Shown here: piece by piece, positions 11,201-20,228 of the stretch | Numbering within the stretch: position 1 is the stretch's first letter | Layout: every line of letters starts with the position of its first letter | Source of the DNA: Mesostigma viride | Lineage: Eukaryota; Streptophyta; Mesostigmatophyceae; Mesostigmatales; Mesostigmataceae | Assembly (NCBI GenBank): GCA_009746045.1 | Contig: RPFO01001679.1 | Location: forward strand, 1-40,440 | Direction of reading: 5' to 3' | Length of the DNA stretch: 40,440 nt | Notes under the pieces: generated by a model | Seen by the model: the letters and a program-made list of their open reading frames with translations, nothing else | What the model was told of the DNA's origin: nothing | The model's database searches: none | Position numbers and translations under genes: made by a program

Positions 11201-11338
11201 CGTTCCATTTTCAGAGTAGGATACGCTGCTCATGTCCGCAATGAGGACCTGTACCAGGGCATGCCCTATATCACCAGCACAATTAAGCAACGCCGCCTGC
11301 AGCTAGTAGGGCACCTAGCTCGCACCAACCACCTGTAG
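8294..11338 (+). CDS. LINE ORF: APE endonuclease and reverse transcriptase
   Basis: The frame is open from 8294. The protein-like part begins with ILGIASFNVRTLP at about 8417; no ATG precedes it in frame, so the start is unclear. The N-terminal 260 residues form an exonuclease-endonuclease-phosphatase (APE) domain: GVQEHRR with the metal-binding Glu, LLDANATLP, and the terminal SDHR with catalytic Asp and His. A Pro/Ala-rich linker follows. The reverse transcriptase starts near DYLVPPLVGPL and has LVDFIKAFDSV, GVWQGCVLSPYLF and the catalytic YADDTTLF near 10777. The thumb-like region ends RRLQLVGHLARTNHL at a TAG. The product would nick target DNA and copy the RNA in place. The frame ends early (see next feature), but all catalytic motifs look intact. 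Confidence 0.85.
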   Translation, partial: QALTPIATLPLPPPPHPHPHLQHYPSPPPPHPHPPLIGQRPILGIASFNVRTLPADPSTSGGTPARQRVDELIALCADNKIAVLGVQEHRRTVDPQHAVNGLLVDDLRAGWRFHYGGGDAPGQGGVGLLCSPAASEQLQSIVLRSPRVLVATFSATEGHSRHTLTVIVGYAPHAGRAQAEREAFFDALKEEEANIPARHFLVMLLDANATLPVGTGGAQYSPTNTTANGNTPLFANLLAESALVACNASFARPAEQLATFFGPSDRVVCLDYVCVRRAQRPSVVDARVLQDSVSTVESDHRLVLARIRLRFPGVKPSRQLAPQPDLKVLRIVLKDADKMSAEEQAAMSHRDDFLAVFDAGGSRQQLHAIPPPGDISVILRGVAAKYRLAARTLPTLPPRRQLAVHRHAPTVVAARQMLRRNRDPIAKPGLQAALRAAYEQAEKADAQQMVKDLRSCQQKHDGKGAWFWYKRLGHPDGLGRPHRHDVPGAPAKRLRTWATATAEVVGTAAPPPPLLPAAAARPAALAGPAGPPAPPRSAADYLVPPLVGPLGDPSDMPPFTSREVTEAVQRLRYDAATGSDEIPAAVVKLAAEFEDTGVMLLFRDICNRLLLSSQPPPAAWQHSFRTMLYKNKGSPADPGNYRGVCIQSAPLKLLMRLILNRLRTALDGHLSETQHGFRSGRNTVQALFATRRLVEELQRLQPGESPLHLVLVDFIKAFDSVFWPALWDILELFRIPRPLIAVIRNLYEGSTTSVRTSYGTTPPCPLQKGVWQGCVLSPYLFIIVVEYVMIQARKRFARIVGREPGVQVANKFWHGGADTEIRLADIIYADDTTLFEDTEHVQTWLDCLALEALAVGLEVSKKTEALAVGLTNPAPPLYLLDGSRVLYRDRVKLLGSLLPSCEVDVDHRISLAWHALRQYRALWRKPLGKIEKQDLFKVLVLPVLTYGAETWTLTADLARKLDGAVTSMLRSIFRVGYAAHVRNEDLYQGMPYITSTIKQRRLQLVGHLARTNHL
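8325..8398 (+). repeat. C-rich low-complexity tract
   Basis: Runs of C with scattered A and T, coding for poly-Pro in two frames just upstream of the LINE endonuclease domain. A likely place for length errors that could hide the true start of the ORF. Confidence 0.8.
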
Positions 11339-11602
11339 ACACCTCACGTGGCCCCCCCGCAGGACTGCGACCAGCCCAGCCTGGCCGGCACCTCCTGACG
11401 TGGGCTGGGCCCAGTGATGTTAGACGCCGCAAGGCCCGCACCTTCAAGGAACAGCTAGTAGAGGACATGGGGGGCCTAGGCCTCTCCGTGATTTGGAAGA
11501 AGATGATGGACAAGGCCAAGTGGGCCCAGGTCATAGAGGACAACGAGCCCCCCCCAGTGGGGAAGCGCCCGCGTGTGCAATCCCGCGGGAGGCACGCTAG
11601 AT
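11335..11602 (+). pseudogene. LINE ORF C-terminus, shifted frame
   Basis: Directly after the TAG, the -1 frame continues as VDTSRGPPAGLRPAQPGRHL, then RRKARTFKEQLVEDMGGLGL and KMMDKAKWAQVIEDN, ending in RGRHAR-stop. The diverged copies at 12.6 kb and 21.3 kb have the same C-terminal block (GQPGRHILTW, RHLLLWQGP), so this is the original C-terminus. One base has been lost or gained near 11335. Confidence 0.75.
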
Positions 11603-11808
11603 AGCTCCCCCTAGGGCAGCGTGCGGCTGCCTAGATAGATGTTGTAGTTAGAATGTTGTTAGATAGATGTAGTATGTAGCCAATGTAGATAGCTTAGACC
11701 GGTAGGAATGTGTGCACCCATCCATCCATCCATCTGGATCGGGGTTAATGCTCCGTGACTCCCCAACGGGAGCACGAGTCTAATTAATTAATTAATTAAT
11801 TAATTAAT

Positions 11809-11912
11809 AGTCCTGAAGTGCGCACCGAGGTGGTGGGCCCTTCAAACAGGTTGCGGATGACCACAATTAGGGGGAGGGGGATCCGGAACAGAGCGAGTAT
11901 GTCCCACAGCGT
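11809..11912 (-). mobile_element. Fragment of APE LINE reverse transcriptase
   Basis: On the minus strand the sequence reads ILALFRIPLPLIVVIRNLFE and GPTTSVRTS, matching the LINE-1 segment ILELFRIPRPLIAVIRNLYE..STTSVRTS. About 100 bp is recognisable. It is broken at both ends, the right end lying before the SINE target site at 11936. Confidence 0.7.
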
Positions 11913-11935
11913 ACGTATTTATACTTCGGGAGCAT

Positions 11936-11952
11936 CACGAATAGTGTGATAT
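11936..11952. repeat. Target-site duplication of SINE A, left copy
   Basis: CACGAATAGTGTGATAT, exactly repeated at 13473-13489, bounds the whole nested block. Confidence 0.75.
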
Positions 11953-12104
11953 TCTGATCAGGCACTCCGCAAAGGTGAAAACTATTTGCGTTCAGTGCCG
12001 GGCCGCGGAAAAACGCGATCTGCAAATGAATCCGACCGGAATCGAACTGGGGACCTCTCGCACCAACTTTCGCTGACTATAGGACGGACGTCTCCGATTA
12101 CCAT
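11953..12104 (-). mobile_element. SINE A, 3' half
   Basis: On the minus strand this is a tRNA-related SINE. GTCCCCAGTTCGATTCCGG matches a T-arm / B-box (GGTTCGAATCC type). TCCGTCC upstream and GGTCGGA downstream could be the remnants of an acceptor stem. The element is split by LINE-3; its 5' half is at 13389-13472. It is about 85% or more similar to SINE B. Confidence 0.65.
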
Positions 12105-12230
12105 TAAAATTAAATTAAATTAAATTAAATTATAACATGTCTCCGTTGGGAGATCATGTAGCACATATTCCAGGTTGGATGGGTGGTGTGGAGGAAGCCG
12201 CGTAATCGAACTAACCTAACTCTAAGCTAT

Positions 12231-12548
12231 TCTGATCAGACACTCCGCAAAGGTGAAAACCTTTGCGTTCAGTGCCGGGCCGCGGAAAACGCGGAAAACG
12301 CGATCTGCAAATGAATCCGACCGGAATCGAACTGGGGACCTCTCGCACCAATTTTGCTGACTATAGGACGGACGTCTCCGGTTACCATGGCATCGCCAAC
12401 TTACACCTACAGTCATCCGCAAAAGTTCTCCTGTCCGGGGAGTGATGCAAGCCTTTCGGATTTGGTACTAGATAAATCACTCGAGATCTGTGTGTAGGAG
12501 TACTACACACGTGTCTGCACGCGAGACTTGTTCAGTCTCGCACCGTGA
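12231..12548 (-). mobile_element. SINE B, full-length copy (318 bp)
   Basis: Flanked by the 9-bp duplication CTAAGCTAT at 12222-12230 and 12549-12557. It contains the same tRNA-like segment as SINE A (AGTTCGATTCCGGTCGGA on the minus strand). The element ends CTGATCAGA, as SINE A does. Compared with SINE A it has about 75 extra bases at its 5' end, so SINE A is 5'-truncated. The SINE lies in the 3' UTR of LINE-3. Confidence 0.65.
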
Positions 12549-12906
12549 CTAAGCTATATCTAGTCTAGAAAAGCCTATCTACGCTACTCATCAAAACGGC
12601 TCCTCCTTTTGGGGGGAGGCGGCTTGCCCACAGGGGCTGGCGTGTGCGCCTTGACAATCTTCTTCCACCGCGTCTTGTCCTGCATGGCAGTCCAAAGACG
12701 GGAGAGAGAGTGGATGCGGTACTCAAACTGGGCTGGGACCACTAGGTCGTCCAGCAACATCTGGGTATAGGTCATGGCATGTTTCCCTACCTTTTTAGGA
12801 ATGTTCTTGGGGCCAGGCCAGGTCAAAATGTGCCGCCCCGGTTGGCCGAGCCGCTGGGGACCGGCCAGACCAAGGGCGGTGTCGACCTGGCTGGTGCGAG
12901 CAAGAT

Positions 12907-13018
12907 TGATTAATTAATTAATTAGACTCGTGCTCCCGTTGGGGAGTCACGGAGCATTAACCCCGATGAATGGATGGATGGGCGCACACATTCCTACCGG
13001 TCTAATCTATCTACATTG
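12907..13018 (-). mobile_element. Extreme 5'-truncated LINE tail inserted in LINE-3
   Basis: A 112-bp copy of the LINE-1 3' end, inverted, with a TTAA-type tail. It is flanked by the 11-bp duplication GCGAGCAAGAT at 12896-12906 and 13019-13029. Removing it joins IAFVGHLAR to TSQVDT in frame. Confidence 0.85.
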
Positions 13019-13388
13019 GCGAGCAAGATGTCCTACAAATGCTATCCTACGCTGCCTAATCTCGTCCGAAATACGCGGCATACCGTGATACAAAGACTCT
13101 AATGACCTACGCTGAGAAAACCCGACATTCAGGACATGTCGGAGCATCCGGGTTACCGTGCCGTCTAGCTTGGCTGCCAGTGTTGCCGTGAGTGTCCATG
13201 CCTCTGCGCCATACATGAGCACCGTGAGGACGAGGACCTTGAAGAGCATGCGCTTGCGGTGCTCGTCCAGGCCCTTGGAGCGCCAGTAGGTGTTGAGCGA
13301 ACGGAGCTTGGCCCAGGAAAGGCCGATGCGGGTGTCCACATCGTCGGCAGTGTCAGGAAGCCAACTCCCCAGCAGCTCCGATTACCAT

Positions 13389-13472
13389 GGCATCGCCAAC
13401 TTACACCTACAGTCATCCGCAAAAGTTCTCCTGTCCGGGGAGTGATGCAAGCCTTTCGGATTTGGTACTAGA
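13389..13472 (-). mobile_element. SINE A, 5' half
   Basis: This 84-bp piece is essentially identical to the matching part of SINE B (12388-12471). It is followed directly by the right target-site duplication at 13473-13489. Confidence 0.75.
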
Positions 13473-13489
13473 CACGAATAGTGTGATAT

Positions 13490-13799
13490 GTCTGTCTCGT
13501 CAGTCTGGTCTGTGTCATGAGAAACTCCAGCATTTCTGAAAGCAATGGCACTGCAACATTCCATGACAGAAGCTGCCCACAATTTGAACTCAAAACCCCA
13601 AAATGATGAATAATATGCAATACAGATTATCAGCAAAAGCCATGTCGCTTCGATATCACATAAGATAATATCACTTGTACATGGTTGGCAAATGCACATG
13701 CGACCCAGCGCAGTAAAGGATCCCAAGTTGGAACATCTGTACATGCCTCAGCAATGAAAGATTTGTGCCTCCACTAAAAACAACCTTAGCATTGGCTTC
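13490..13799. other. 3' flank of the root-cap-like gene
   Basis: About 310 bp of AT-richer sequence. It probably holds the 3' UTR of the minus-strand gene that stops at 13800. No other feature seen. Confidence 0.5.
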
Positions 13800-16021
13800 C
13801 TACTCCATCAGCTCATCATGAGCATAGTTGGAGTCACCGCCAGCCTCACCCACCCACGAGCGCAGTGGGCCCATCTCAAACACCGCGGCATCAGACCAGG
13901 AGTGCTTGGCACCCAGGAACTGGGACACGCGGCAATCAGCCTTCAGAATGTCCGAGGCAATGTAGTCAGCCATGCTGCCCTCAATGACACCCTCGCCATT
14001 CTTGCCCGCAACGTCCTTCTCAGTGCGGTCAAACGAGGCACGGAAGGTCTGGCCCAACACACCGTGGACATTGTCCGTGGCGTTCAGGGAGACAACCTTG
14101 AAGTTGAGGTAGTTCTGGCCGGGGCCATCCTCACCCTTCCAGAACGCAGCGCGCACAACCTCAATCTCCAGGTCCACCAGGCTCTCAATGGAGACAAAGA
14201 CGCGGGTCTTGCGGCGCTGAACGGTCAGACCGTGCCAGCGGACCATGGTGGACATCTTCTGCGACTTCATGGTCTTGCCGTTGACAGTGATGGTGCCATG
14301 AGCAGCTGTGAATGGGGTGCCCTCAGGAGACTCAGCGGAGATGGTGATGTTGTAGAAGGGGAAGTACATGATGGAGATGGTGTCCATCCAGGTGGCCTTG
14401 CGCAGTGGGTTGCTCTTCACGCCAATCATGTGCATGTTCATGTGCAGTGTCTTGTCAGAGTACAGGCAGTAGGTCTCACCTGCCTTGCCCATGAAGTCAT
14501 AGGCCAGGCCATTGCCGGCCACAAAGTGTGGGTCGGAACGGATGGATGGCTGGCAGAACGGGTTCTTCGGGTTGGCGTACGTGAAGTCCGTGTTCTCACC
14601 AACGGGCAGAGGGCAGCAGCTCTTGTACAGCTCCTGGTAGCACTGGGCCGGCTCCTGCTGGTTAGGGGTGGTCTTGGGGATGACTGGACTCGTGCCGCAG
14701 GGCAGAGGGCAGCAGTAGTCCACCCACTCACGGGGCAGGACAGAGCTGTAGGTCAGGCCGCTCTTGCGGAGGCTGACCTCACAGCACTCCTCCAGGAGGC
14801 CAATGCGCTGCATCTCCTCGAAGGTCAGCTTGGCGCAGCAGTTGGTAGGGTCCAGCGATGGGTCAACGCACGGAGGGGGAGGAGGTGGTGGGCTTGGTGG
14901 CGGTGGGCTTGGTGGTGGTGGACTTGGTGGCGGTGGGCTTGGTGGTGGTGGGCTTGGTGGTGGTGGGCCTGGGCTTGGTGGCGGTGGGCTTGGTGGTGGT
15001 GGGCTTGGTGGGGGTGGGGAAGGGGGAGGGGGTGGAGCAATGTAAACGTAGATGACGGTGACATCCGCAGACGCGTTCGTCAGGAACTGCTGAATGACGT
15101 TGCCAGAGGCAGAAGCCGTGGACGCAGCCTGGGCAACGGTCGGGAAAAAGACCTGAGGAATGAAACACGCAGCCACAAGGTGTCATCATACCGTGTACAT
15201 CAATTAATCAAAGTGAAACACAAGAGCAGCTACAAAGCAAGCTTGAGATATAAAAGTGCAGTGAGGATGGAGCAGCGAATGTAAGATATATGCCAGGCGT
15301 ACCCTGCCGGGGGCAGCTCCAAGTGGGCCGATGAAAGGCACCAGATCAGCGGCAGCGGTGAACGTGGCGCTGTCGTTGTTTGTCCGAGAAAGGTCACGGA
15401 AAGTCCCACCAGAAGGTCCATCAAAGTCCAGGACGTTATCGTAAGGGGACGAGTTGTCAACCACCGAACGGGTGGGGTTGACGCTGAAGAGGGGGTTGGT
15501 GCGGCCAACCAAGCCCGTCATGCTCATCGTGATCTGAGCTCCCAAGTTCAGCGTAATCACGAACGGGTTCGCCTCCTGGGATTCATAGGCAGCCGTTCCC
15601 TGCACGGTGCCTCCAAAGTTGATGGTAGTAGACTGCAATGTTCCGCACCGCCGGTCGAACTGCGACACTGACAAGGTCCTCTGAAAGCAAAAAGGGGAAA
15701 TACGAAGGAGGGCAAACAATACCCCCCATGGTTAATGTGGCACACACCAAAGCAAGCATGCCCAAGCACATAAAACGATACCATTCATGAGAATGGCGCC
15801 AACTATTTTGTTGCAAGCAAGGCCCATGACGAGAGAGGAGTCATGTAACTGGATCACGCGACCTGCGGCAATAGTTCGTGGACACTTACCTGCCAGTTCG
15901 TCGCAACGATTCCGGTTGAGGCAAGCTCGGTATACGGGTTGCTCTGAGAGCACTGGCCGTTGGCATGACCAACGACAAGAAGGACGACGAAGGCCGCAAG
16001 AGCGGCGCCCGACGTCGCCAT
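13800..16021 (-). CDS. Secreted choice-of-anchor-E-like / SPPPP / root-cap-like protein (3 exons)
   Basis: Exons at 15890-16021, 15303-15680 and 13800-15152 are all phase 0 and give 620 residues. Residues 1-22 (MATSGAALAAFVVLLVVGHA) are a signal peptide. Residues 45-170 resemble the bacterial choice-of-anchor E domain: SQFDRRCGTLQS, LNLGAQITMS, DFDGPSGGTFRDLS. Residues about 207-266 are a SPPPP hydroxyproline-type stalk. Cys-rich spacer sequence follows (CCPLPCGT). From about residue 377, DPHFVAGNGLAYDFMGKAG and later VHGVLGQTFR match the pattern of plant root-cap / vWD-like domains. It is probably an extracellular matrix or cell-wall glycoprotein. Splice sites are canonical (CAG|GTAAGT; TTTCAG). 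No frame break is needed. The start ATG opens the signal peptide directly. Confidence 0.85.
14866..15044 (-). repeat. SPPPP-coding repeat
   Basis: A GGTGGTGGGCTTGGTGGCGG-type repeat on the plus strand codes on the minus strand for tandem SPPPP units, the substrate pattern for prolyl hydroxylation and arabinosylation in plant cell-wall proteins. Confidence 0.85.
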
Positions 16022-16977
16022 AGCTGCGTTTCCACTGGCTCCCTACCAGTGACCTGCCGAGAGGGAGGAGACGGCCGCGTCAAGAGCACACTCGCGAGGT
16101 GTGCTGTCAGAATTCGTTGCCATCCATCGGATCGGAGATGCAGTCTCAAATCGACGCCGTCAATTTATTTCCTGGTGTGTTCCCAAACCCGTACTTGGAG
16201 ATCGCAAAGCTCCAAGTGGCCAGCTGCAGAACACGGCGCAGACTGCCGCGCCGACTGCCGAGCCATCAACTTGCCAGTCGCCGCGCAGGGACAGAATGTA
16301 ATTTCCGGGAACCGTTACAGTATCATCCATTGGTAATTAAGTACGTAGACCTTCATTAGGGACAGAAAGGACTCATGATCGAGCGACGAGCAGTCTTGCA
16401 ATCTCGTAATCACTAATCCCAGTTACCCCTGGAGCCGAACTCTGTTCTAGGATAAAACGGCGTTACAGTACAGTACTGTAAAAACTAACTGTACAGTACA
16501 GTAGACTGAATGGCCCCCTGGAGATAGGCACGGATCAGGGAAAGCTTCTGGCGCACTTACAGTTACTGTAGAGCCCTTCGAGCCGGGGTGCCGGGCCCCG
16601 ACGCGCTAACCCCCGCCAGGCCGCGCAGCGCCAGGTCCACGGGCCAGCAGACTAGTTGCGAACGCCAGCACATCCGAAACTCCTGGCAAAGAGGAAGATG
16701 GAGAAACTAGAAAGGCTTTGATTTCACTGATTGGACTGATTACCCTGAAATATCACCATTGCCATGTGCCTTGGTCAATACTGAGCTGTGAACACTTTGG
16801 CGGTTCGGCAGCGGCTCATTTTGTCTCTGTTTACGTGTCAGGCCATATATGCGAAGTCTTCACTGGTAGCGTTGTTCATGAGCGGGTTTGCTCTAGCGTC
16901 GGATTGTGTGCCTGTCCGGGGTTCACAACGACATCGCCAGAGACAGGCACTGTTTTGCTTGCAAACGGCCCGATGCC
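16022..16977. promoter_or_regulatory. Shared upstream region of two divergent genes
   Basis: 956 bp separates the start codons of the minus-strand secreted protein and the plus-strand inhibitor-2, so both promoters must lie here. It contains a palindrome-like cluster of ACAGTAC motifs (16463-16503, with a further CAGTTACTGTAG at 16560-16571). No TATA box is convincing. Confidence 0.4.
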
Positions 16978-19900
16978 ATGAAGAAGAGCGGCGGGACAAA
17001 GAAACCAAAGTATGCGTGGGGAATCGTTAATGGTTAAGTGCATTTGGTCATCCATCGATTGTGAATGTTGCGGCACCTTGCACGTTTCCAAGGCCTAATC
17101 GTCGATGCTATGGCTGACAACTTTGCGTGCAGGGCACGAGTTCAGTGGAACGAGGAGAATCTTGACGTTAATGAGGCGAACAAACCCCCTAGAATGAAGA
17201 TCACTGAACCGAAAACGCCTTACGAACCTCCCCTCCCCGATGGTAGGGCACGATTTGGATTTAGCGTATTAGATTTTATGTGTGATATCATCTCCCGAGC
17301 TACGTTCGAGGTGACGGCCGTATTATTCGTGCAGTTTTATTGTTGTAAATAGCGCACAAAGGCTGGGTGCTGTGGGAAGATGGGCTTTTGGCACCTTTGG
17401 CAGGGGGTGGCTGGCGGTACCACCTGAGCGATATACACCGTACGCTGCGTTTTCCATGGATGGCGTCGAGAGTACGAGGGGTGGTCACGAGAGGTCACCG
17501 CACGATTTCTGGTGCCCTGTGGGTTGGGTCACGCCTATGGCATTGGCTTGCACTACTGTTGGCTCCCCACAGGGTCCCGACCAGAGGTCCTGAGTACATG
17601 TGCGTGTCCTATGGTTTCAAGATGAGGGCCGGGTGTAGAGGTGAGGGTGCCCGTGCACAGGCTGTGCCGGGCACCCATCCCACCCGGTCGTGCCTGGCCC
17701 CCTTGGTACCCGGCACGCGCTGCTTCTTCCACCACGGGTGTGGTGCCACTCGTTTGCACGTCGGTGGTGCAGGGTTGACACGCCAACGGGCAAAAGGATG
17801 GGTCGGGTAGAAGAAGATGTGGTTGGGCAGGTGGGCCTTTGCGCAGGTGGGTTGGCGGCTGTCCATGGCAGTGGAGAAGTCATTGGGGGCTGGGTGATGG
17901 CAGGCATGCACAGGTGTCGCGTTCTGGATGGCCTGACACATACCTGTTTCGGCTAGCGGCCATTGCTGCTTGTCCCGGCTGCATCCCATGCTGATTTACT
18001 GCTTGCTTGCTCACGCTGCAGTCTCCTTCTGCTTGCTCACGCTGTACTCTCCTTCTGCTTGCTCACGCTGTACTCTCCTTCCGCTTGCTCACACTGTACT
18101 CTCCTACTGCTTGCTCACGCTGTACTCTCCTTCTGCTTGCTCACGCTGTACTCTCCTTCTGCTCGCTCACGTTGTACTCTCCTTCTGCTCGCTCACGCTG
18201 TACTCTCCTTCTGCTTGCTCACGCTGTACTCTCCTACTGCTTGTTCACGGTGTACTCTCCTTCTGCTTGCTCACGCTGTACTCTCCTTCTGCTTGCTCAC
18301 GTTGTACTCTCCTTCTGCTCGCTCACGCTGTACTCTCCTTCTGCTTGCTCACGTTGTACTCTCCTTCTGCTTGCTCACACTGTACTCTCCTTCTGCTTGC
18401 TCACGCTGTACTCTCCTTCTGCTTGCTCATGCTGTACTCTCCTTCTGCTCGCTCACGCTGTACTCTCCTTCTGCTTGCTCACGCTGTACTCTCCTTCTGC
18501 TTGCTCACACTGTACTCTCCTACTGCTTGTTCACGGTGTACTCTCCTTCTGCTTGCTCACGCTGTACTCTCCTTCTGCTTGCTCACGCTGTACTCTCCTA
18601 CTGCTTGCGCACGGTGTACTCTCCGACTGCTTGCACAGGCACTCTTTTGTCGGTACACAGGTTGCAGACGTCGCACCGTTCGGGTTTGGGGGGTACCCGT
18701 CCTCGTTTGCACATTGTGTGGCATAGGTCAGCTTTTGTGCGCCCGCTGCTCGCCTGTCAAATATCCACCTGCCAGTCTGCTCGTGTGTGTGTTTGGTCGC
18801 CATGGTGTAGTATGGTGTGTGCGTGTGCGTGTGCGTGTGCGTGTGCGTGTGCGTGTGCGTGTGCGTGTGCGTGTGCGTGTGCGTGTGCGTGTATGTGTGT
18901 TTGTTTCCATGCGTGTAGGTTGTGTGTGTGGGTGTGTGGCCACTATTTTTATGATTACTATCAGTATACTATATTATTCTATACTATACTATACTATACT
19001 ATACTATACTATACTATACTATACTATACTATACTATACTATACTATACTATACTATACTATACTATACTATACTATACTATACTATACTATACTATACT
19101 ATACTATACTATACTATACTATACTATACTATACTATACTATACTATACTATACTATACTATACTATACTATACTATACTATATTGTGTGTGCGTTTGTC
19201 AGCGACCCACTCCCACCCTTGTCTGCCCACTCCACACCATCCCCTGCCGGCTCCCACCGTTGCATGCGCACCTGGCCACTGACCCTGGTGTTTTGAGCCG
19301 CCTCCTTGCCTCCTCTAACGCCTCTGTTGTCGCCTCCTCTATCTTCCCCCCCTGTCTGCACCCCTGCGCCCCTTGTCCCTGGGGCAGACGTGGACGAGGA
19401 GCATGGCGACCATGCGGGAGAACACCACCACCACGTCCACCCCCACGCCCCCCCACACAACCACCACCACCACAGCCACACGGCCGCGCCCGGCTCTCGC
19501 CCCCACAGTGAGGCCGTTGTGTGCATGCACACGGTGAGCGCTAAGCTGGAGATGCACGTGGCGGCCAATGGGGGCGCCTGCGAGGGGGGCGAGGGGGCGC
19601 ATTCCGGTGAGGGTGAGTGGGCATCGGGATGGGGAGGGATGGGGGAGAGGAGGATGTTTGCCAGCGGGTCAGGTTGGGTTGGGGTTTGTCTGCATGGCTT
19701 GGCGGTATAGGTAGTGTACACGTGGCGGCTGTGCGCACGGTTACCACGTGAATTGTGAGGACGTGGACGGGTGATGGCTTCTAGTTGTGCGGGTGGTAGA
19801 TTCTAGGGATGCGGTGTGTGCACATCTATGGGATGCAAGAGGGGGAGGGAGGGGGGGGGGGGGGGGGGGGGCGCTGCTGCGGTGTTGCCTTGTGTGTCAG

Positions 19901-20228
19901 CATGACCTGCCTCTGTGCAATGCCCTTTGCACGCGGCAAGGGGTACAAGTGAAACATGGAATGTCCCTGTGTGGACAGCACCCGCTGTGTTTGCCCGGTG
20001 GGTAGTGCCTGGTGCCTACCTACCATGAACCTGATGTGTTGGGGGATTTGTTGGGGATTGCTGCCTGCCTGTTTCCGTGTGCCAACTGGCCACGCAGACG
20101 AGGCCAAGCGGAGGGAGTTTGAGAGGCACCGCAAGTTGCACTACCGAGAAGGGTTTGACATCCATCGTGCCCGCGCACTGCTGGCACAGGAGCAGGGCGA
20201 GGAGGAACTAGGAGGCCCGGATGACTGA
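16978..20228 (+). CDS. Protein phosphatase inhibitor-2 (4 exons, 163 residues)
   Basis: Exons at 16978-17009, 17133-17242, 19388-19606 and 20098-20228 join in phase throughout to 163 residues. Inhibitor-2 proteins bind and regulate type-1 protein phosphatase catalytic subunits. Family motifs are present: [19 protein letters not shown] near residues 11-29 (PP1-binding RVxF-like site), KITEPKTPY at 33-41 (the site phosphorylated by GSK3 in the family), and RKLHYREG at 132-139 (the conserved C-terminal helix that occupies the PP1 active site). Exon 3 adds a His-rich insert ([17 protein letters not shown]) not expected in the family. The protein ends in an acidic tail. Intron 2 is 2145 bp and full of satellites. 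The ATG gives a short basic N-terminus, [10 protein letters not shown]. Confidence 0.88.
18007..18635 (+). repeat. 26-bp minisatellite in inhibitor-2 intron 2
   Basis: About 24 copies of a 26-bp unit (CTCCTTCTGCTTGCTCACGC plus TGTACT), with small variants (TTCCGC, TACTGC, GCTCGC). Because 26 is not a multiple of 3 and the unit lacks stops, all three plus-strand frames are open across it. These ORFs are not genes. Confidence 0.9.
18811..18895 (+). repeat. GTGTGC repeat
   Basis: About 80 bp of GTGTGC hexamer repeat with Z-DNA-forming alternating purine-pyrimidine character, within inhibitor-2 intron 2. Confidence 0.9.
18978..19183 (+). repeat. ATACT pentanucleotide array
   Basis: About 40 near-perfect copies of ATACT in inhibitor-2 intron 2, ending 204 bp before exon 3. 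Confidence 0.9.
19841..19871 (+). repeat. Poly-G tract in inhibitor-2 intron 3
   Basis: A G-run of more than 20 bases that could form a quadruplex; it lies between exons 3 and 4. Confidence 0.8.

Larger units (their letters stand above)
8294..11808 (+). mobile_element. APE-type LINE, nearly complete (LINE-1 of this window)
   Basis: The element runs from an uncertain 5' end, through an ORF for endonuclease plus reverse transcriptase, to a 3' tail of TTAA units at 11781-11808. Its last 120 bp (GGTAGGAATGTGTGCACCCA, GTGACTCCCCAACGGGAGCA) recur inverted at 12907-13018 and partly at 20803-20845, which defines a 3'-end family. The 5' boundary could be as early as about 8090. Related but diverged copies lie at 12105-13375 and 20790-24006. 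Confidence 0.85.
12105..13375 (-). mobile_element. LINE-3: 5'-truncated APE LINE inserted in SINE A
   Basis: Flanked by a 13-bp target-site duplication, CTCCGATTACCAT, at 12092-12104 and 13376-13388. Its 3' end is an AAATT-repeat tail (12105-12130 on the plus strand). The 5' end is truncated inside the reverse transcriptase (LLGSWLPDTADDVDTRIGLS). The reading frame runs from 13375 to 13019 and resumes at 12906 as TSQVDTALGLAGPQRLGQPG, ending KRRSRFDE-stop near 12585. It is interrupted by a LINE tail (12907-13018) and, in its 3' UTR, by SINE B. Confidence 0.8.

Noticed and set aside
8276-11817. GTCCTGAA at 8276 and 11810 as target-site duplication of LINE-1
   Set aside because: Only 8 bp, and the sequence left of 8276 does not continue the LINE fragment found right of 11810, so the match may be chance.
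12231-12548. Functional tRNA gene
   Set aside because: A T-arm-like segment is present, but no complete anticodon arm can be folded, and the sequence lies inside a repeated element with target-site duplications.
13818-15284. 488-codon plus-strand ORF opposite the secreted protein gene
   Set aside because: Its Trp/Ala/Gly-rich composition is the reverse of the SPPPP repeat; the minus strand has a signal peptide, domains and good splice sites.
18007-18635. CRISPR array
   Set aside because: The units are contiguous 26-bp repeats with no unique spacers, in a eukaryotic intron.
17963-19511. Long plus-strand ORFs of 239-513 codons ([18 protein letters not shown] repeats)
   Set aside because: They translate a 26-bp minisatellite and ATACT array that fall inside the inhibitor-2 intron; all three frames are open because the unit has no stop codon.
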